A stretch of 64,000 bases of DNA from Pasteurella sp049670895 (lineage in GTDB: Bacteria; Pseudomonadota; Gammaproteobacteria; Enterobacterales; Pasteurellaceae): the NCBI RefSeq assembly GCF_049670895.1, contig NZ_CP187170.1. One strand, 5' to 3'. Shown here in pieces: positions 35,758 to 44,423 of this stretch; the first letter of the stretch is position 1, and each line of letters begins with the position of its first letter. Both the position numbers and the translations under genes were made by a program. The notes under the pieces were generated by a model. It had not been told where the DNA came from, ran no database searches, and saw only the letters and a list, made by a program, of their open reading frames with translations.

Positions 35758-35766
35758 TTTTCGCAA
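35758..35766 (+). repeat. 9-base target duplication TTTTCGCAA
   Basis: Abuts the right end of IS copy B and is the reverse complement of 28036-28044 next to copy A. Confidence 0.8.
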
Positions 35767-35776
35767 CATTTTGATG

Positions 35777-35805
35777 AAAAAGCGAACCCTTGAGTTCGCT
35801 TTTTT
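35777..35805. terminator. terminator downstream of amidohydrolase gene
   Basis: Stem AAAAAGCGAAC / GTTCGCTTTTT with a six-base loop. On the minus strand it follows the amidohydrolase stop and has a T run. Confidence 0.85.
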
Positions 35806-35813
35806 GTGTAAGA

Positions 35814-36803
35814 TTAAACCTCTAAACCGAGGACTTTGCGACCATTCACACTGGCGATATTGACCATCGCATCTAAGTCTGGGAAACGACAACCCGCCGC
35901 TAATAAGCTCAATTCTTGCCACATATCCCCTTCACATAATGGCACCATGTAATCACAGATATTATCGGTACCAATTGCCACCGTAATGCCTTCAGGGATC
36001 ATTTCATCTGCGGGGGTGAGTGCATTGTGGAAAGGCATGAGATCTTCTTTACGATTACTGTCAATCCATGCCATTGGGCAGGCAATCATCATCATTTGGG
36101 CTTGACGCATTTTTTCGTAGAGACGGTAGCGATAATCTTTTGAATGGGCACCAATCGAAATACCATGAATCGCCACAACACGACCTTCCATACCGTGTTC
36201 AATGGTTTTATCGCAGAGTTGTTCTGTTTCTTTTTCTTTCGGTGAGTTGAATTGATCCACATGCACATGGCACATAATGCCACGGGATTTTGCCGTATTG
36301 AGCAAAATATCCATGGCTTCTAAGCCTCGACCATAATCCAGTTCATCACGGTAAGGCAAGCCACCAATCATATCGACCATTTCCGAGCCGATATCAAACC
36401 ATTTTCTTGCTGTCGGTTCAATCACACCCTTTAAGGTTTGGTTCGCAAATTTTAAGGTAATATCGTGTTTGTACACTTCTCTGGCTTTGTGTGCCGCAAT
36501 AATGGCACGATCTTCACAAATAGGATCAATATCCACGAAGGTACCAAAGGCAGTCACCCCTTGAGAAATCATCAATTCAATAGATTGGCAAAAGCGAGCG
36601 TAGTAATCATCGACACTGGAGGTACGTTTGACTTCATCAACGAGATCCCATTTTTGTTGTAAGTTACTGCTGTGATAGATACCAATTTTTTCTGGGGTCA
36701 TAGTAAAGGCACGGTCAGCGTGGGCGTGGGCATTGACCCAACCGCCTTTTTTAATAATTTCATCTCTAATATAAGTTTTAAAACTACGCACGTGGTTTTT
36801 CAT
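35814..36803 (-). CDS. amidohydrolase-superfamily enzyme (cytosine-deaminase-like)
   Basis: A 329-residue cytoplasmic metal-dependent hydrolase or deaminase. Visible metal ligands: HAHAD near residues 25-29, HVHVDQF in the middle, VAIHGISIGAH, and the late Asp in GTDNICD. The pattern places it near cytosine/isoguanine-type deaminases, but the substrate cannot be set from sequence. GGAG lies before the ATG. Its start codon overlaps the stop of a 60-codon upstream ORF (ATGA). It is the only gene between IS copy B and yejM. Confidence 0.75.
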   Translation of the reverse strand: MKNHVRSFKTYIRDEIIKKGGWVNAHAHADRAFTMTPEKIGIYHSSNLQQKWDLVDEVKRTSSVDDYYARFCQSIELMISQGVTAFGTFVDIDPICEDRAIIAAHKAREVYKHDITLKFANQTLKGVIEPTARKWFDIGSEMVDMIGGLPYRDELDYGRGLEAMDILLNTAKSRGIMCHVHVDQFNSPKEKETEQLCDKTIEHGMEGRVVAIHGISIGAHSKDYRYRLYEKMRQAQMMMIACPMAWIDSNRKEDLMPFHNALTPADEMIPEGITVAIGTDNICDYMVPLCEGDMWQELSLLAAGCRFPDLDAMVNIASVNGRKVLGLEV

Positions 36804-36982
36804 AATGGCTCCGTAAGGACATAAGAAGTTAAAGGTGAGTTAGGAATCGTAGATATAAAAAAATCCCCAATGAAAGAGGATTTTCTATTAATTAAAAATA
36901 GAAATGAAATCAATGTGTTAACACGATTGATGAGGTGAGTAACAATGTTATGAAAAATTCTCTGATTTTTAATTAATAACAT
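36800..36982 (-). CDS. possible 60-codon leader ORF overlapping the amidohydrolase start
   Basis: Open frame starting MLLIKNQRIFHNIVTH and rich in Ile, Leu, Asn and Phe. An AGGA lies about 11 bases before the ATG. Its TGA overlaps the amidohydrolase ATG (ATGA), the usual sign of translational coupling. A terminator-like hairpin (36856-36885) lies within it. The region is AT-rich, where 60 stop-free codons are not expected by chance. I recognise no family. Confidence 0.35.
   Translation of the reverse strand: MLLIKNQRIFHNIVTHLINRVNTLISFLFLINRKSSFIGDFFISTIPNSPLTSYVLTEPL
36856..36885 (-). terminator. terminator-like hairpin before amidohydrolase
   Basis: On the minus strand, AAATCC and GGATTT arms around a loop are followed by a run of seven T, about 50 bases upstream of the amidohydrolase start. 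It could be the yejLM terminator or a conditional attenuator for the amidohydrolase. Confidence 0.65.
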
Positions 36983-37011
36983 TATGTCTATGTCCTAAAG
37001 AATTGCTCGCT

Positions 37012-37017
37012 AGTATA
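37012..37017 (-). promoter_or_regulatory. candidate -10 box upstream of amidohydrolase leader
   Basis: TATACT on the minus strand, about 30 bases before the leader ORF start. The -35 is weak. If used, the transcript would have a leader of roughly 200 bases containing the hairpin at 36856-36885. Confidence 0.35.
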
Positions 37018-37075
37018 AAGGCTTCAATCTAAAAAATATAATTGGTTTTGACTATTGGTTATAGTAAAAACAACG

Positions 37076-38806
37076 CTATTTTTCAGTAAATGAACGCTCT
37101 TGGTTAAAGACCTCTAAAAATAACCCAAGTGGGGGACGTTTAGAAGATTCTTTTTGATAAGTGCGGTCATATTTTTGATAATTTCCATTTTTATCAATGT
37201 GATATTGGCTGCCATCTGCTTGCACAATCACATTCCAACGATAATTAGACACTAAAATCCAATCAGGATGTTGCTGTAAATCGAATAAATCTCGCCCTTG
37301 TGCATAGTCAGAAATTGGATTTTGAATATTAAACACATGTTTCATCACCGCAGGCAATAAATCCACATGGCTGGTTAATTTATCCACTTTACCTTTGGCT
37401 AAACCTTGCCAATGCACCAACATTGGCACTTGAATTTCATCAGGGGCAAAATTGTTGATCTGCTGTTTTTCTGTTAAGGCTTGGAAACTATAACCATGTT
37501 CAGCGGTCATCACTAATAAAGTATTTTCAAACGGAAAATCCTTGAAAACGAGAGTAAGTAGGCGATCAATCTCGGCTAATTCTAAGGCATACTCTGGTTG
37601 GGATAAATTAGGGCGGATAGCTAACCCCAAATAAGCAAAGAATGGGCGTTGTTGCTTGCTTAGCCAATTCACCAAGGCTTGTGTTTCAGATTGATTGGTC
37701 GCGTTGCTTTTTGATTGATTAATCCCACTAAAAAGTGCTTGATGGAATAAACTATTATGACGCTTGTTACTGGAAAATACCCCAAACGCGTAGCCTTCTT
37801 CAGCCAGTTTTTCTATGAAGACAGAAGGGGTTTTGTGGTTGAGTAAGCTGTCTGTGTAATTGGCACTTAAGCCATAAAATAAGCCCGTTAAGCCAGCATT
37901 ATTGCTATTGCCACTGCTGTAATGATGAATAAATTGTGTAGATTGTTGGCTTAAAGCCGAAAGTGTCGGCATATTTTTTTCATTGATCGCATCGTGGCGT
38001 AAGCCTGATACCGTGATAAACACAATATTGGGACGTTGTGCCGTTTGATAATGAAGTGGGGCTTTGGGGTAATTGATTTTCGGTGCATCCGCACGGCCTT
38101 GTTGCTCAATCACTTGGCTATATTCTGCTTTATTAATAAAACCATGTTTTTCCAAAAAGGTGCGGGCGGTCATTGGGTAAGACAGCGGGAAATTGGATTT
38201 CTGCATGGTGATAGGGCGGTAAATAAATGCATCAGCCCAAGCATAAATTAAATGGGTGGCAATAAAGCTACATGTAAAAAAAATCCCAACCCCTTTAAGC
38301 CATTTTTGACGTTCTAAACTGCGTAATTTTTCCCAAGACCAACGGGAAAACAACATTTGAACCAATAAAATAAACGGCATTGGGGCAAAGAAAATTTGCC
38401 AATGACGAGACAGTTCGCCATTTTCAGGGTTCACCAATAAATTCCATACCACAGTGGATAAGTGTAAATTGAAGCGAGAGAAGGCTTCAGCATCAATAAT
38501 GAGCAAGGTGAGCCCTAACGTGGAGAAAATGACGGTCAGACCACGAAATGTGCGGTGGTTTTTAATGACAAAACTTAAAGGAAAAATCACCAATAAGTAA
38601 AAGGCAAAAATCACAAAGCTGAAATGACCAAATAAGCTGATAAAAAAATACAGTTTGCCAAATAATGTATCTGGCCAGTCGATAAGAAAAGCATAACGGC
38701 TACCAATAGCAATTGCCCATAAAATATTAAATAAGGCAAACCAATGCCCCCACGAAATTTTTCGTGAGGTTTCTTCTCGGTATTGTCTGCTATTGGTGAT
38801 CCACAT
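37076..38806 (-). CDS. yejM: inner-membrane LPS regulator YejM (PbgA/LapC)
   Basis: In enterobacteria YejM senses periplasmic-leaflet LPS and controls LpxC turnover via LapB. The 576-residue protein has about five N-terminal membrane segments (residues 20-200) and a periplasmic sulfatase-fold domain from about residue 255 (NIVFITVSGLRHDAINEKNMP). The motif position usually Asp in true sulfatases reads Ser here (TVSGL), consistent with a non-catalytic role. It follows yejL by two bases. Confidence 0.93.
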   Translation of the reverse strand: MWITNSRQYREETSRKISWGHWFALFNILWAIAIGSRYAFLIDWPDTLFGKLYFFISLFGHFSFVIFAFYLLVIFPLSFVIKNHRTFRGLTVIFSTLGLTLLIIDAEAFSRFNLHLSTVVWNLLVNPENGELSRHWQIFFAPMPFILLVQMLFSRWSWEKLRSLERQKWLKGVGIFFTCSFIATHLIYAWADAFIYRPITMQKSNFPLSYPMTARTFLEKHGFINKAEYSQVIEQQGRADAPKINYPKAPLHYQTAQRPNIVFITVSGLRHDAINEKNMPTLSALSQQSTQFIHHYSSGNSNNAGLTGLFYGLSANYTDSLLNHKTPSVFIEKLAEEGYAFGVFSSNKRHNSLFHQALFSGINQSKSNATNQSETQALVNWLSKQQRPFFAYLGLAIRPNLSQPEYALELAEIDRLLTLVFKDFPFENTLLVMTAEHGYSFQALTEKQQINNFAPDEIQVPMLVHWQGLAKGKVDKLTSHVDLLPAVMKHVFNIQNPISDYAQGRDLFDLQQHPDWILVSNYRWNVIVQADGSQYHIDKNGNYQKYDRTYQKESSKRPPLGLFLEVFNQERSFTEK

Positions 38807-38808
38807 GG

Positions 38809-39042
38809 TTATGACGATGTTTTGTGATTGACGGAATGCATTAATGCCTCTGCAAAGGCTTTGGCAAGTACGCTACGTTGGTTTTGTCCCACCGTGCTAT
38901 TTAATAAATTCGTCACCATATTGCCCAATACAATGAGGGATAAATCGACTGGGGCTTGGTGTTTTTCTAAGACGGCGATCATATCATTTAAGATCGCATC
39001 AATTTGTTTATCTTGGTATTTTGATTGATTTGCCATACTCAT
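38809..39042 (-). CDS. yejL: YejL (DUF1414) small protein
   Basis: Seventy-seven residues; the conserved core APVDLSLIVLGNMVTNLLNSTV matches E. coli YejL. Function unknown. Cotranscribed with yejM. The ATG at 39042 has no clear ribosome site, and the in-frame ATG two codons later is also possible. Divergent from yejK, as in E. coli. Confidence 0.9.
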   Translation of the reverse strand: MSMANQSKYQDKQIDAILNDMIAVLEKHQAPVDLSLIVLGNMVTNLLNSTVGQNQRSVLAKAFAEALMHSVNHKTSS

Positions 39043-39174
39043 AAATCTGACGAAAGGAATTTAGCTCTCTATGATACCCGATAATTTTCCATATCCTATC
39101 ATTTTTTCTTAGTTATCGTGAAAAAAGTGCGGTTATAATAGCAAGAATTTTGGATTAACCACCTTGGATTAACT

Positions 39175-40191
39175 ATGAGTATTACTGTCGATGAAATTGT
39201 GTTGCACCAGTTAGTAAAAACGGGCGAAGGGGACGAGGCGAAACTGCACACCCTGTTAAGAGATCAGTTACTGACCATTCGCCCTGACGTGGAACAAATG
39301 ATGTTGCAACTGCATCAAGCTTATCAGAGCAAAGCCAAAGCCTATGGCATCTTTCAAGAAACCTCGTTATTTGCACAAGATCTGAATCGCTTATTAGAAA
39401 AAGAAATGCCCTTTCTTGAATTTAGTCAAAAATCGACCGCACTTTTGGCTCAAGAGTTAGGTAAATACAATTTTGCGGACAATGGCACTTTGGTGTTATG
39501 CCGATATCACTTTTTAGCGACCGAATATTTATTTATCGCATTATTAGACAGCCGTGCCAGTATGTTGGTGGATGAACATTTAGAGATTCATCGCACACAA
39601 TATTTAGATATCACACAATTTGATATTGCCGCTCGAATTAACCTGACTGAATTACAACTGGATGCAAAATCCAATCGCTATTTAACCTTTGTGAAAGGAC
39701 GTGTCGGGCGTAAGATTGGGGATTTCTTTATGGAATTTTTAGGGGCAGAGGAAGGGTTAAATCCACAAGTGCAAAATCAATGCCTTTTACAAGCGGTGAG
39801 TGATTATTGTGAACAAGCCGACTTGGATAAAACCCAAGCTCAAGCCGTTAAAAAACAAGTGTTTGATTATTGTAAAGGGCAAATGAATGCGGGGGAAGAG
39901 ATTGAATTAGCGGAACTTTCTGCCAATATGCCCACTCTAAACGAGCGTGAATTTGCGGCGTTCGCCAATGAACAAGAATATGGCTTAGAAGACAAAATCC
40001 CACCAGTGCGTTCTACCCTCAAAACCTTAACCAAATTTTCGGGATCAGGTAAAGGTGTTACAGTAAGTTTTGATGCAGAATTGATCAATCAACGTATCTT
40101 TTGGGATGAAAATAGCGATACCTTGACGATTAAAGGATTGCCGCCGAATTTGCGAGATCAATTACAGCGTCAATTGAAACCTCAGAATTGA
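39175..40191 (+). CDS. yejK: nucleoid-associated protein YejK
   Basis: A 338-residue cytoplasmic protein found with the nucleoid in E. coli. Starts MSITVDEIVLHQLVKTGEG and contains HYHFLATEYLFIALLDS-type and VKGRVGRKIGDFFMEFLGAEEG blocks. An uptake signal with an adjacent TATAAT (about 39127-39139) lies upstream and may be part of its promoter. Confidence 0.93.
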   Translation: MSITVDEIVLHQLVKTGEGDEAKLHTLLRDQLLTIRPDVEQMMLQLHQAYQSKAKAYGIFQETSLFAQDLNRLLEKEMPFLEFSQKSTALLAQELGKYNFADNGTLVLCRYHFLATEYLFIALLDSRASMLVDEHLEIHRTQYLDITQFDIAARINLTELQLDAKSNRYLTFVKGRVGRKIGDFFMEFLGAEEGLNPQVQNQCLLQAVSDYCEQADLDKTQAQAVKKQVFDYCKGQMNAGEEIELAELSANMPTLNEREFAAFANEQEYGLEDKIPPVRSTLKTLTKFSGSGKGVTVSFDAELINQRIFWDENSDTLTIKGLPPNLRDQLQRQLKPQN

Positions 40192-40259
40192 TTTGGCAAT
40201 CGAATAAAGTTTCTGTATCATCATCAATCATTTGCAGTGTATAAAAAGGTAAAAATATT

Positions 40260-40673
40260 ATGCAATTTAAATCAGTGATCGGTGCAATTATCCTTGCATT
40301 TAGTGTAACAGCTTGTTCAACTGTGGATAAAATCGTATATCGAATTGATGTGCCACAAGGCAATTATTTAGAAGCTGCAACCGTGAAACAATTACAGGTC
40401 GGCATGACTGCCCAGCAAGTTCAATATTTATTAGGCACACCTGTATTACTTGAACCTTTTAATTCTCAGCGTTGGTACTACGTCTTTTTACAACAAAAAG
40501 CCTATACCGCACCTGAGCAACATACGTTAGTCGTCAATTTTGATAAGCGTGGCATTGTCACAGATTTTAATTTAGACAAGCCATTACCTGATGAAAGTAA
40601 AGCTGCGGTAAATAATGCCATTATTCAAGCGGATCAAGGCAGTCCGAAAGCATGGTGGCAATTCTGGAAATAA
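40260..40673 (+). CDS. bamE: outer-membrane assembly lipoprotein BamE
   Basis: Lipoprotein of the BAM complex that inserts beta-barrel proteins in the outer membrane. Signal peptide with lipobox VTAC at Cys19, then the BamE fold (VYRIDVPQGNYL, VGMTAQQVQYLLGTPVL, WYYVFLQQ). At 137 residues it is longer than E. coli BamE because of a C-terminal extension ending in AWWQFWK. Confidence 0.92.
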   Translation: MQFKSVIGAIILAFSVTACSTVDKIVYRIDVPQGNYLEAATVKQLQVGMTAQQVQYLLGTPVLLEPFNSQRWYYVFLQQKAYTAPEQHTLVVNFDKRGIVTDFNLDKPLPDESKAAVNNAIIQADQGSPKAWWQFWK

Positions 40674-40688
40674 GCAATTTCATAATAC

Positions 40689-40702
40689 GTGAAAACAGTA
40701 AA
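40689..40702 (+). promoter_or_regulatory. candidate CpxR box upstream of cpxR
   Basis: GTGAA-N4-GTAAA resembles the CpxR consensus GTAAA-N5-GTAAA with one mismatch and a spacer one base short. Autoregulation is known for cpxRA in E. coli. Confidence 0.35.
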
Positions 40703-40740
40703 TCATTTGATGTGGATTTATTTTTATAAAGGAATACTGT

Positions 40741-41442
40741 ATGCCAAAAATATTATTAGTTGATGATGATGTAGAGTTAATTGAGTTATTGGCGGAGTTA
40801 TTGACCTTAGAAGGCTTTGACATTGACATGGCAAATAACGGTCAGCAAGCACTACAAAAATTAGATTTAAGCTACGATCTGGTCTTGTTGGATATTATGA
40901 TGCCAGTGTTAAATGGTGTTGAAACCTTGAAAAAAATTAGACAGCAATTTAGTGTGCCTGTCATTATGTTAACTGCTCGAGGCGATGATATCGACCGTAT
41001 TTTAGGATTAGAATTGGGGGCGGATGATTATATTCCTAAACCCTTCAATGACCGTGAATTGGTTGCTCGTATCAAAGCTATCTTACGCCGTGTTCAATTA
41101 CAACAACCTTCTGTTGTCGATACCAAAGATAATAAAAATGCCTTTGAATTTTGCGGTATTACCTTATATCCTGGTCGTCAACAAGCGTTTTATGAAGATC
41201 AAGATTTGGAGTTAACAGGAACGGAATTTGCTTTGTTACAGAAATTAATTTTAAATCCTGGACAAATTCTTTCTCGAGAATCATTAAGCGTTGAGATTTT
41301 AGGTAAGCAACTTACTCCTTTTGATCGTGCGATTGATATGCATATGTCAAATCTACGCAAAAAATTACCACCAAGAAGTGATGACTCACCTTGGTTTAAA
41401 ACCCTGAGAGGGCGTGGTTATTTGCTCGTATCAGAAAAGTAA
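40741..41442 (+). CDS. cpxR: envelope-stress response regulator CpxR
   Basis: OmpR-family regulator. Receiver domain with acidic pocket DDD at 8-10 and phospho-Asp51 (LLDIMMP), then a winged-helix DNA-binding domain (LELTGTEFALLQKL, FDRAIDMHMSNLRKKL, FKTLRGRGYLLVS). The 233-residue length and specific sequence match CpxR. Followed by cpxA after 47 bases. Confidence 0.95.
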   Translation: MPKILLVDDDVELIELLAELLTLEGFDIDMANNGQQALQKLDLSYDLVLLDIMMPVLNGVETLKKIRQQFSVPVIMLTARGDDIDRILGLELGADDYIPKPFNDRELVARIKAILRRVQLQQPSVVDTKDNKNAFEFCGITLYPGRQQAFYEDQDLELTGTEFALLQKLILNPGQILSRESLSVEILGKQLTPFDRAIDMHMSNLRKKLPPRSDDSPWFKTLRGRGYLLVSEK

Positions 41443-41489
41443 AATGATAGGGCTATTGTAAAAAATAGCCTTGTTTTATTGGGGAAGTT

Positions 41490-42890
41490 ATGCCTTTTAC
41501 TAAAGAAAACTTATTTAATACCATTTCTTTTCGAATTTTTGCCTTTTTCTGGCTCACATTTTCGTTATTATCGATTTTAATTTTTTCGATTCCTTATTTT
41601 GATTCGCGTATTTATTCTGAATTAACAGAAAGCGAATTATCGACCTACCAACAAGAAATTATCACCTCGATCCGCAATAATTATATTTCCCGTATTTTGG
41701 CTGGGGTGCCTTTATCCAGATTCGATCGTCTTGATGCCATTCGCCCTGTTTTAGTGAATGAACATGATGAAAACCAAATCATGGGGGCTTCACAAGCAGA
41801 AATACCTTTGTTGAATCAGTTTATCTATCATGCGGGTGATGCAACACAGCCGTTAAAAAAAGTGTTCGGTGATTTACGTATTGTGGGGCCTTTTACCATT
41901 CATTTAGGACGGGAAGAAAATCAGTCTTATACCCTGTATTTTTTAGATAGGGTCAATTCACAAAAAGAAATTGTGAGTTTTATTTTTGCCAACCCCGTGA
42001 TTCTCGTGCTATTGCTCATTATTATTTCGACACCGTTATTATGGTGGTTAGCACGCAGTATTGGTAAACCTATCAAAAATCTCCAAATGTCCGCAAAATC
42101 GGTGGCGTTGGGTAACTTGCAAGCCAATAAAGAATTGGAAAGTAAAGGGGCAATGGAGCTTCGTCAAGTAGGACAAAGCTTTAACCAAATGACTGCCTCT
42201 TTACAAGAATTGTTATCAAGCCAGCAGGTGTTGCTTTCTTCGATTTCTCATGAATTACGAACCCCGTTGACCCGTTTACAATTAGCTTTAGCATTATTAC
42301 GTCGTCGTTTGGGCGATATTACGGAAGTACAGCGTATTCAAACGGAAGCAGAGCGTTTGGACAAAATGATCAACGATTTATTGATGCTTTCTCGTCAACA
42401 GCTCAATAGTCATGCGGTGCGAGAAATTTTCCCAGTGGAACAGTTATGGGCAAATGTGTTTGAAGACGCCAAGTTTGAAGCGGAACAACGTAAAATTAAA
42501 TTTACCATTAAGCAAACACTCACTTATTCAAAAAATCATTATGTGAATGGAAACAAAGCCCTATTAATTAGTGCGGTAGAAAATATTGTGCGTAATGCCT
42601 TGAAATATACGCAAGATCATATTCAAGCAGCCGTGTTTATCAAAAACCAAGAGTTATACATTGTGATTGATGATAATGGGGAAGGCTTGCCTGAATCTGA
42701 ATATGAAAAAATCTTCCAGCCGTTTTATCGTGTTGATGAATCTCGTACCAGAGAAAAAGGCGGAACGGGATTGGGCTTAGCCATTGTGGCGAATGTGGTG
42801 AAAGAACATCATGGTAAAGTTTGGGCAGAAGCGGGCTATTTGGGTGGATTAAGTGTGACCTTAAGATTGCCACTTTGGATTAATCGCTAA
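41490..42890 (+). CDS. cpxA: envelope-stress sensor kinase CpxA
   Basis: Inner-membrane kinase for CpxR. Two membrane segments (about residues 10-32 and 163-190) flank a periplasmic sensor domain; then HAMP, a kinase core with His254 (SSISHELRTPLTRLQLALALLRR), and ATP-binding motifs DDNGEGLPE and GGTGLGLAIV. 466 residues, near E. coli length. Confidence 0.95.
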   Translation: MPFTKENLFNTISFRIFAFFWLTFSLLSILIFSIPYFDSRIYSELTESELSTYQQEIITSIRNNYISRILAGVPLSRFDRLDAIRPVLVNEHDENQIMGASQAEIPLLNQFIYHAGDATQPLKKVFGDLRIVGPFTIHLGREENQSYTLYFLDRVNSQKEIVSFIFANPVILVLLLIIISTPLLWWLARSIGKPIKNLQMSAKSVALGNLQANKELESKGAMELRQVGQSFNQMTASLQELLSSQQVLLSSISHELRTPLTRLQLALALLRRRLGDITEVQRIQTEAERLDKMINDLLMLSRQQLNSHAVREIFPVEQLWANVFEDAKFEAEQRKIKFTIKQTLTYSKNHYVNGNKALLISAVENIVRNALKYTQDHIQAAVFIKNQELYIVIDDNGEGLPESEYEKIFQPFYRVDESRTREKGGTGLGLAIVANVVKEHHGKVWAEAGYLGGLSVTLRLPLWINR

Positions 42891-42901
42891 CCTGTAAAAT
42901 G

Positions 42902-42935
42902 AAAAAACCACATGGGGAAAACATGTGGTTTTTTA
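42902..42935. terminator. cpxRA / yhhQ terminator
   Basis: Stem ACCACATG / CATGTGGT (42907-42914 and 42922-42929), with A-run before and T-run after. Lies between convergent cpxA and yhhQ. Confidence 0.92.
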
Positions 42936-42978
42936 TGGTCAATTTTTCTCGTTGATAGTGTGTAGTCAATGGCGTGGC

Positions 42979-43686
42979 TTAAGCAATTTGTTGGCGTATT
43001 GGCAAGCTTGCCAGTTTACGCAAAATCATATTCAATACAACGCCATAGGCAGGCACAAATAGCAAAATCCCAATGAGGAGTTTAAATAAATAATCCACAA
43101 AGCCGAGTTCTGTCCAATGTTCAGCCATAAAAGGATCACTGCTGGCATAAAAAGCAATAGCAAAGAACAGAAAGGTATCTGCCATGGAACCAAAAATCAT
43201 GGAGCTACTTGGGGCAATCCACCAGGTTTTGAGTTGGCGTAATCGGTTAAACACAAACACATCTAAGAGCTGACCAAATACATAAGCACAAAAACTGGCA
43301 ATTGCAATGCGAAATACCATGTGGTTCAACTGTGTTAAGGCATGTAAACCTTGATATTGTGTCTCTTGGAAGAGGGTGGAAATTACATAACTGATCACCA
43401 GTGCGGGCAACATCACCACGAAAATAATCCAGCGTGCTTCTTTTGCCCCGAAGACACGAACCGTTAAATCGGTGGCTAAGAAAATAAAAGGAAAGGTTAA
43501 TGTTCCCCATGTGCTGTGAAAGCTGAAATCTTCACGTGCACCAAATTGGCTCAGCGGTAGGGTGATTTCAAAGGGAATTTGAACCAGATAGTTACTTGCA
43601 GCAATAATCACAATATGAAAAAAGCTCAAGATAACTAATGCAAGACGAGTTTGTTGATCGTTTAAGATCGCAAGTGTGTTTTTCAT
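42979..43686 (-). CDS. yhhQ: queuosine-precursor (preQ0/preQ1) transporter YhhQ
   Basis: Inner-membrane importer of 7-deazaguanine precursors for queuosine in tRNA. The 235-residue protein has about six membrane segments with family motifs FPFIFLATDLTVRVFGAKEAR and SSSMIFGSMADTFLFF. It sits directly behind a preQ1-I-type riboswitch, which supports the substrate assignment. Confidence 0.92.
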   Translation of the reverse strand: MKNTLAILNDQQTRLALVILSFFHIVIIAASNYLVQIPFEITLPLSQFGAREDFSFHSTWGTLTFPFIFLATDLTVRVFGAKEARWIIFVVMLPALVISYVISTLFQETQYQGLHALTQLNHMVFRIAIASFCAYVFGQLLDVFVFNRLRQLKTWWIAPSSSMIFGSMADTFLFFAIAFYASSDPFMAEHWTELGFVDYLFKLLIGILLFVPAYGVVLNMILRKLASLPIRQQIA

Positions 43687-43693
43687 TGTCGTA

Positions 43694-43729
43694 CCTTTTT
43701 AATTGAAACTTGGGGTGAGGGAACCCAAA
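43694..43729 (-). promoter_or_regulatory. preQ1-I riboswitch controlling yhhQ
   Basis: Minus-strand RNA: a five-pair stem UUGGG / CCCAA around a short loop UUCCCUCA plus the ligand-pairing C, then an A-rich tail ending AAAAAGG. It aligns almost position for position with the short Thermoanaerobacter preQ1-I aptamer. Loop CC can pair with tail GG, which is the likely Shine-Dalgarno of yhhQ (about nine bases before ATG), so ligand binding should block translation. Confidence 0.8.
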
Positions 43730-43873
43730 CAAAAACCAAATTGTTTTCACCGTTGGTGAGGCGGTCATCATACGGATTTCAGGGCAGAATGCAAGCCTGT
43801 TTACGGATTAAACGTTTTCAGCCTCTTGTAATCTCGCTACAATAGGGCAAATTTGGCTTTTTTAGGTTTTCCT

Positions 43874-44344
43874 ATGTTTATTCTTTATACCCTTATTGCC
43901 CTTATTGCAGGGGTGGCGTTAGCCTCTCAAGCGGCGATTAATTCACAGCTTGCAAAAGCCATGGGCAATGAACCTTTGGTGGCAACCTTGATTTCTTTTG
44001 CCACAGGCACTTTATTATTGTTCGTGATTGCGTTGCTGAAAACAGATTTAATTGGTCATCTCTCCACCGCCACACAACAGGCAGGGTGGAAATATATTGG
44101 AGGTGGGTTAGGTGCATTAGTGGTGTTTACCACCATTTTACTGTCGCCCAAAATGGGGATTACCAATATGTTGTTTTTCATTATTGTGGGGCAATTAATT
44201 GCCGCGATGGTGATCGACCATTTTGGTTTAATCCATATGCCTATTCGTGAAGTCAATATGTTTAAATTCATTGGCATGGCGATTGTTGGCGTTGGGTTAA
44301 TGATTTTTTTCTTTGGCGATAAATTGATAAGCCTTTTTCACTAA
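43874..44344 (+). CDS. DMT-superfamily transporter, YdcZ (DUF606) type
   Basis: A 156-residue inner-membrane protein with five hydrophobic segments. AGVALASQAAINSQLAKAMGNEPLVA and GALVVFTTILLSPKMG are typical of single-domain DUF606/YdcZ transporters. Substrate unknown. I start at the ATG at 43874; an in-frame TTG at 43853 is possible. No ribosome site is clear. Confidence 0.82.
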   Translation: MFILYTLIALIAGVALASQAAINSQLAKAMGNEPLVATLISFATGTLLLFVIALLKTDLIGHLSTATQQAGWKYIGGGLGALVVFTTILLSPKMGITNMLFFIIVGQLIAAMVIDHFGLIHMPIREVNMFKFIGMAIVGVGLMIFFFGDKLISLFH

Positions 44345-44423
44345 CCACGCCTTAGGCAAAAGTGCGGTGGTTTTTAGACATGTTTTGTGATCCATTTTTA
44401 ACAACAGCAAAGAGGAAAGCATT

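Noticed and set aside
35758..35813. Possible extra transposon end downstream of IS copy B
   Set aside because: The inverted repeat here is a normal terminator for the amidohydrolase gene, with stem and T-run, and lacks the IS tip sequence.
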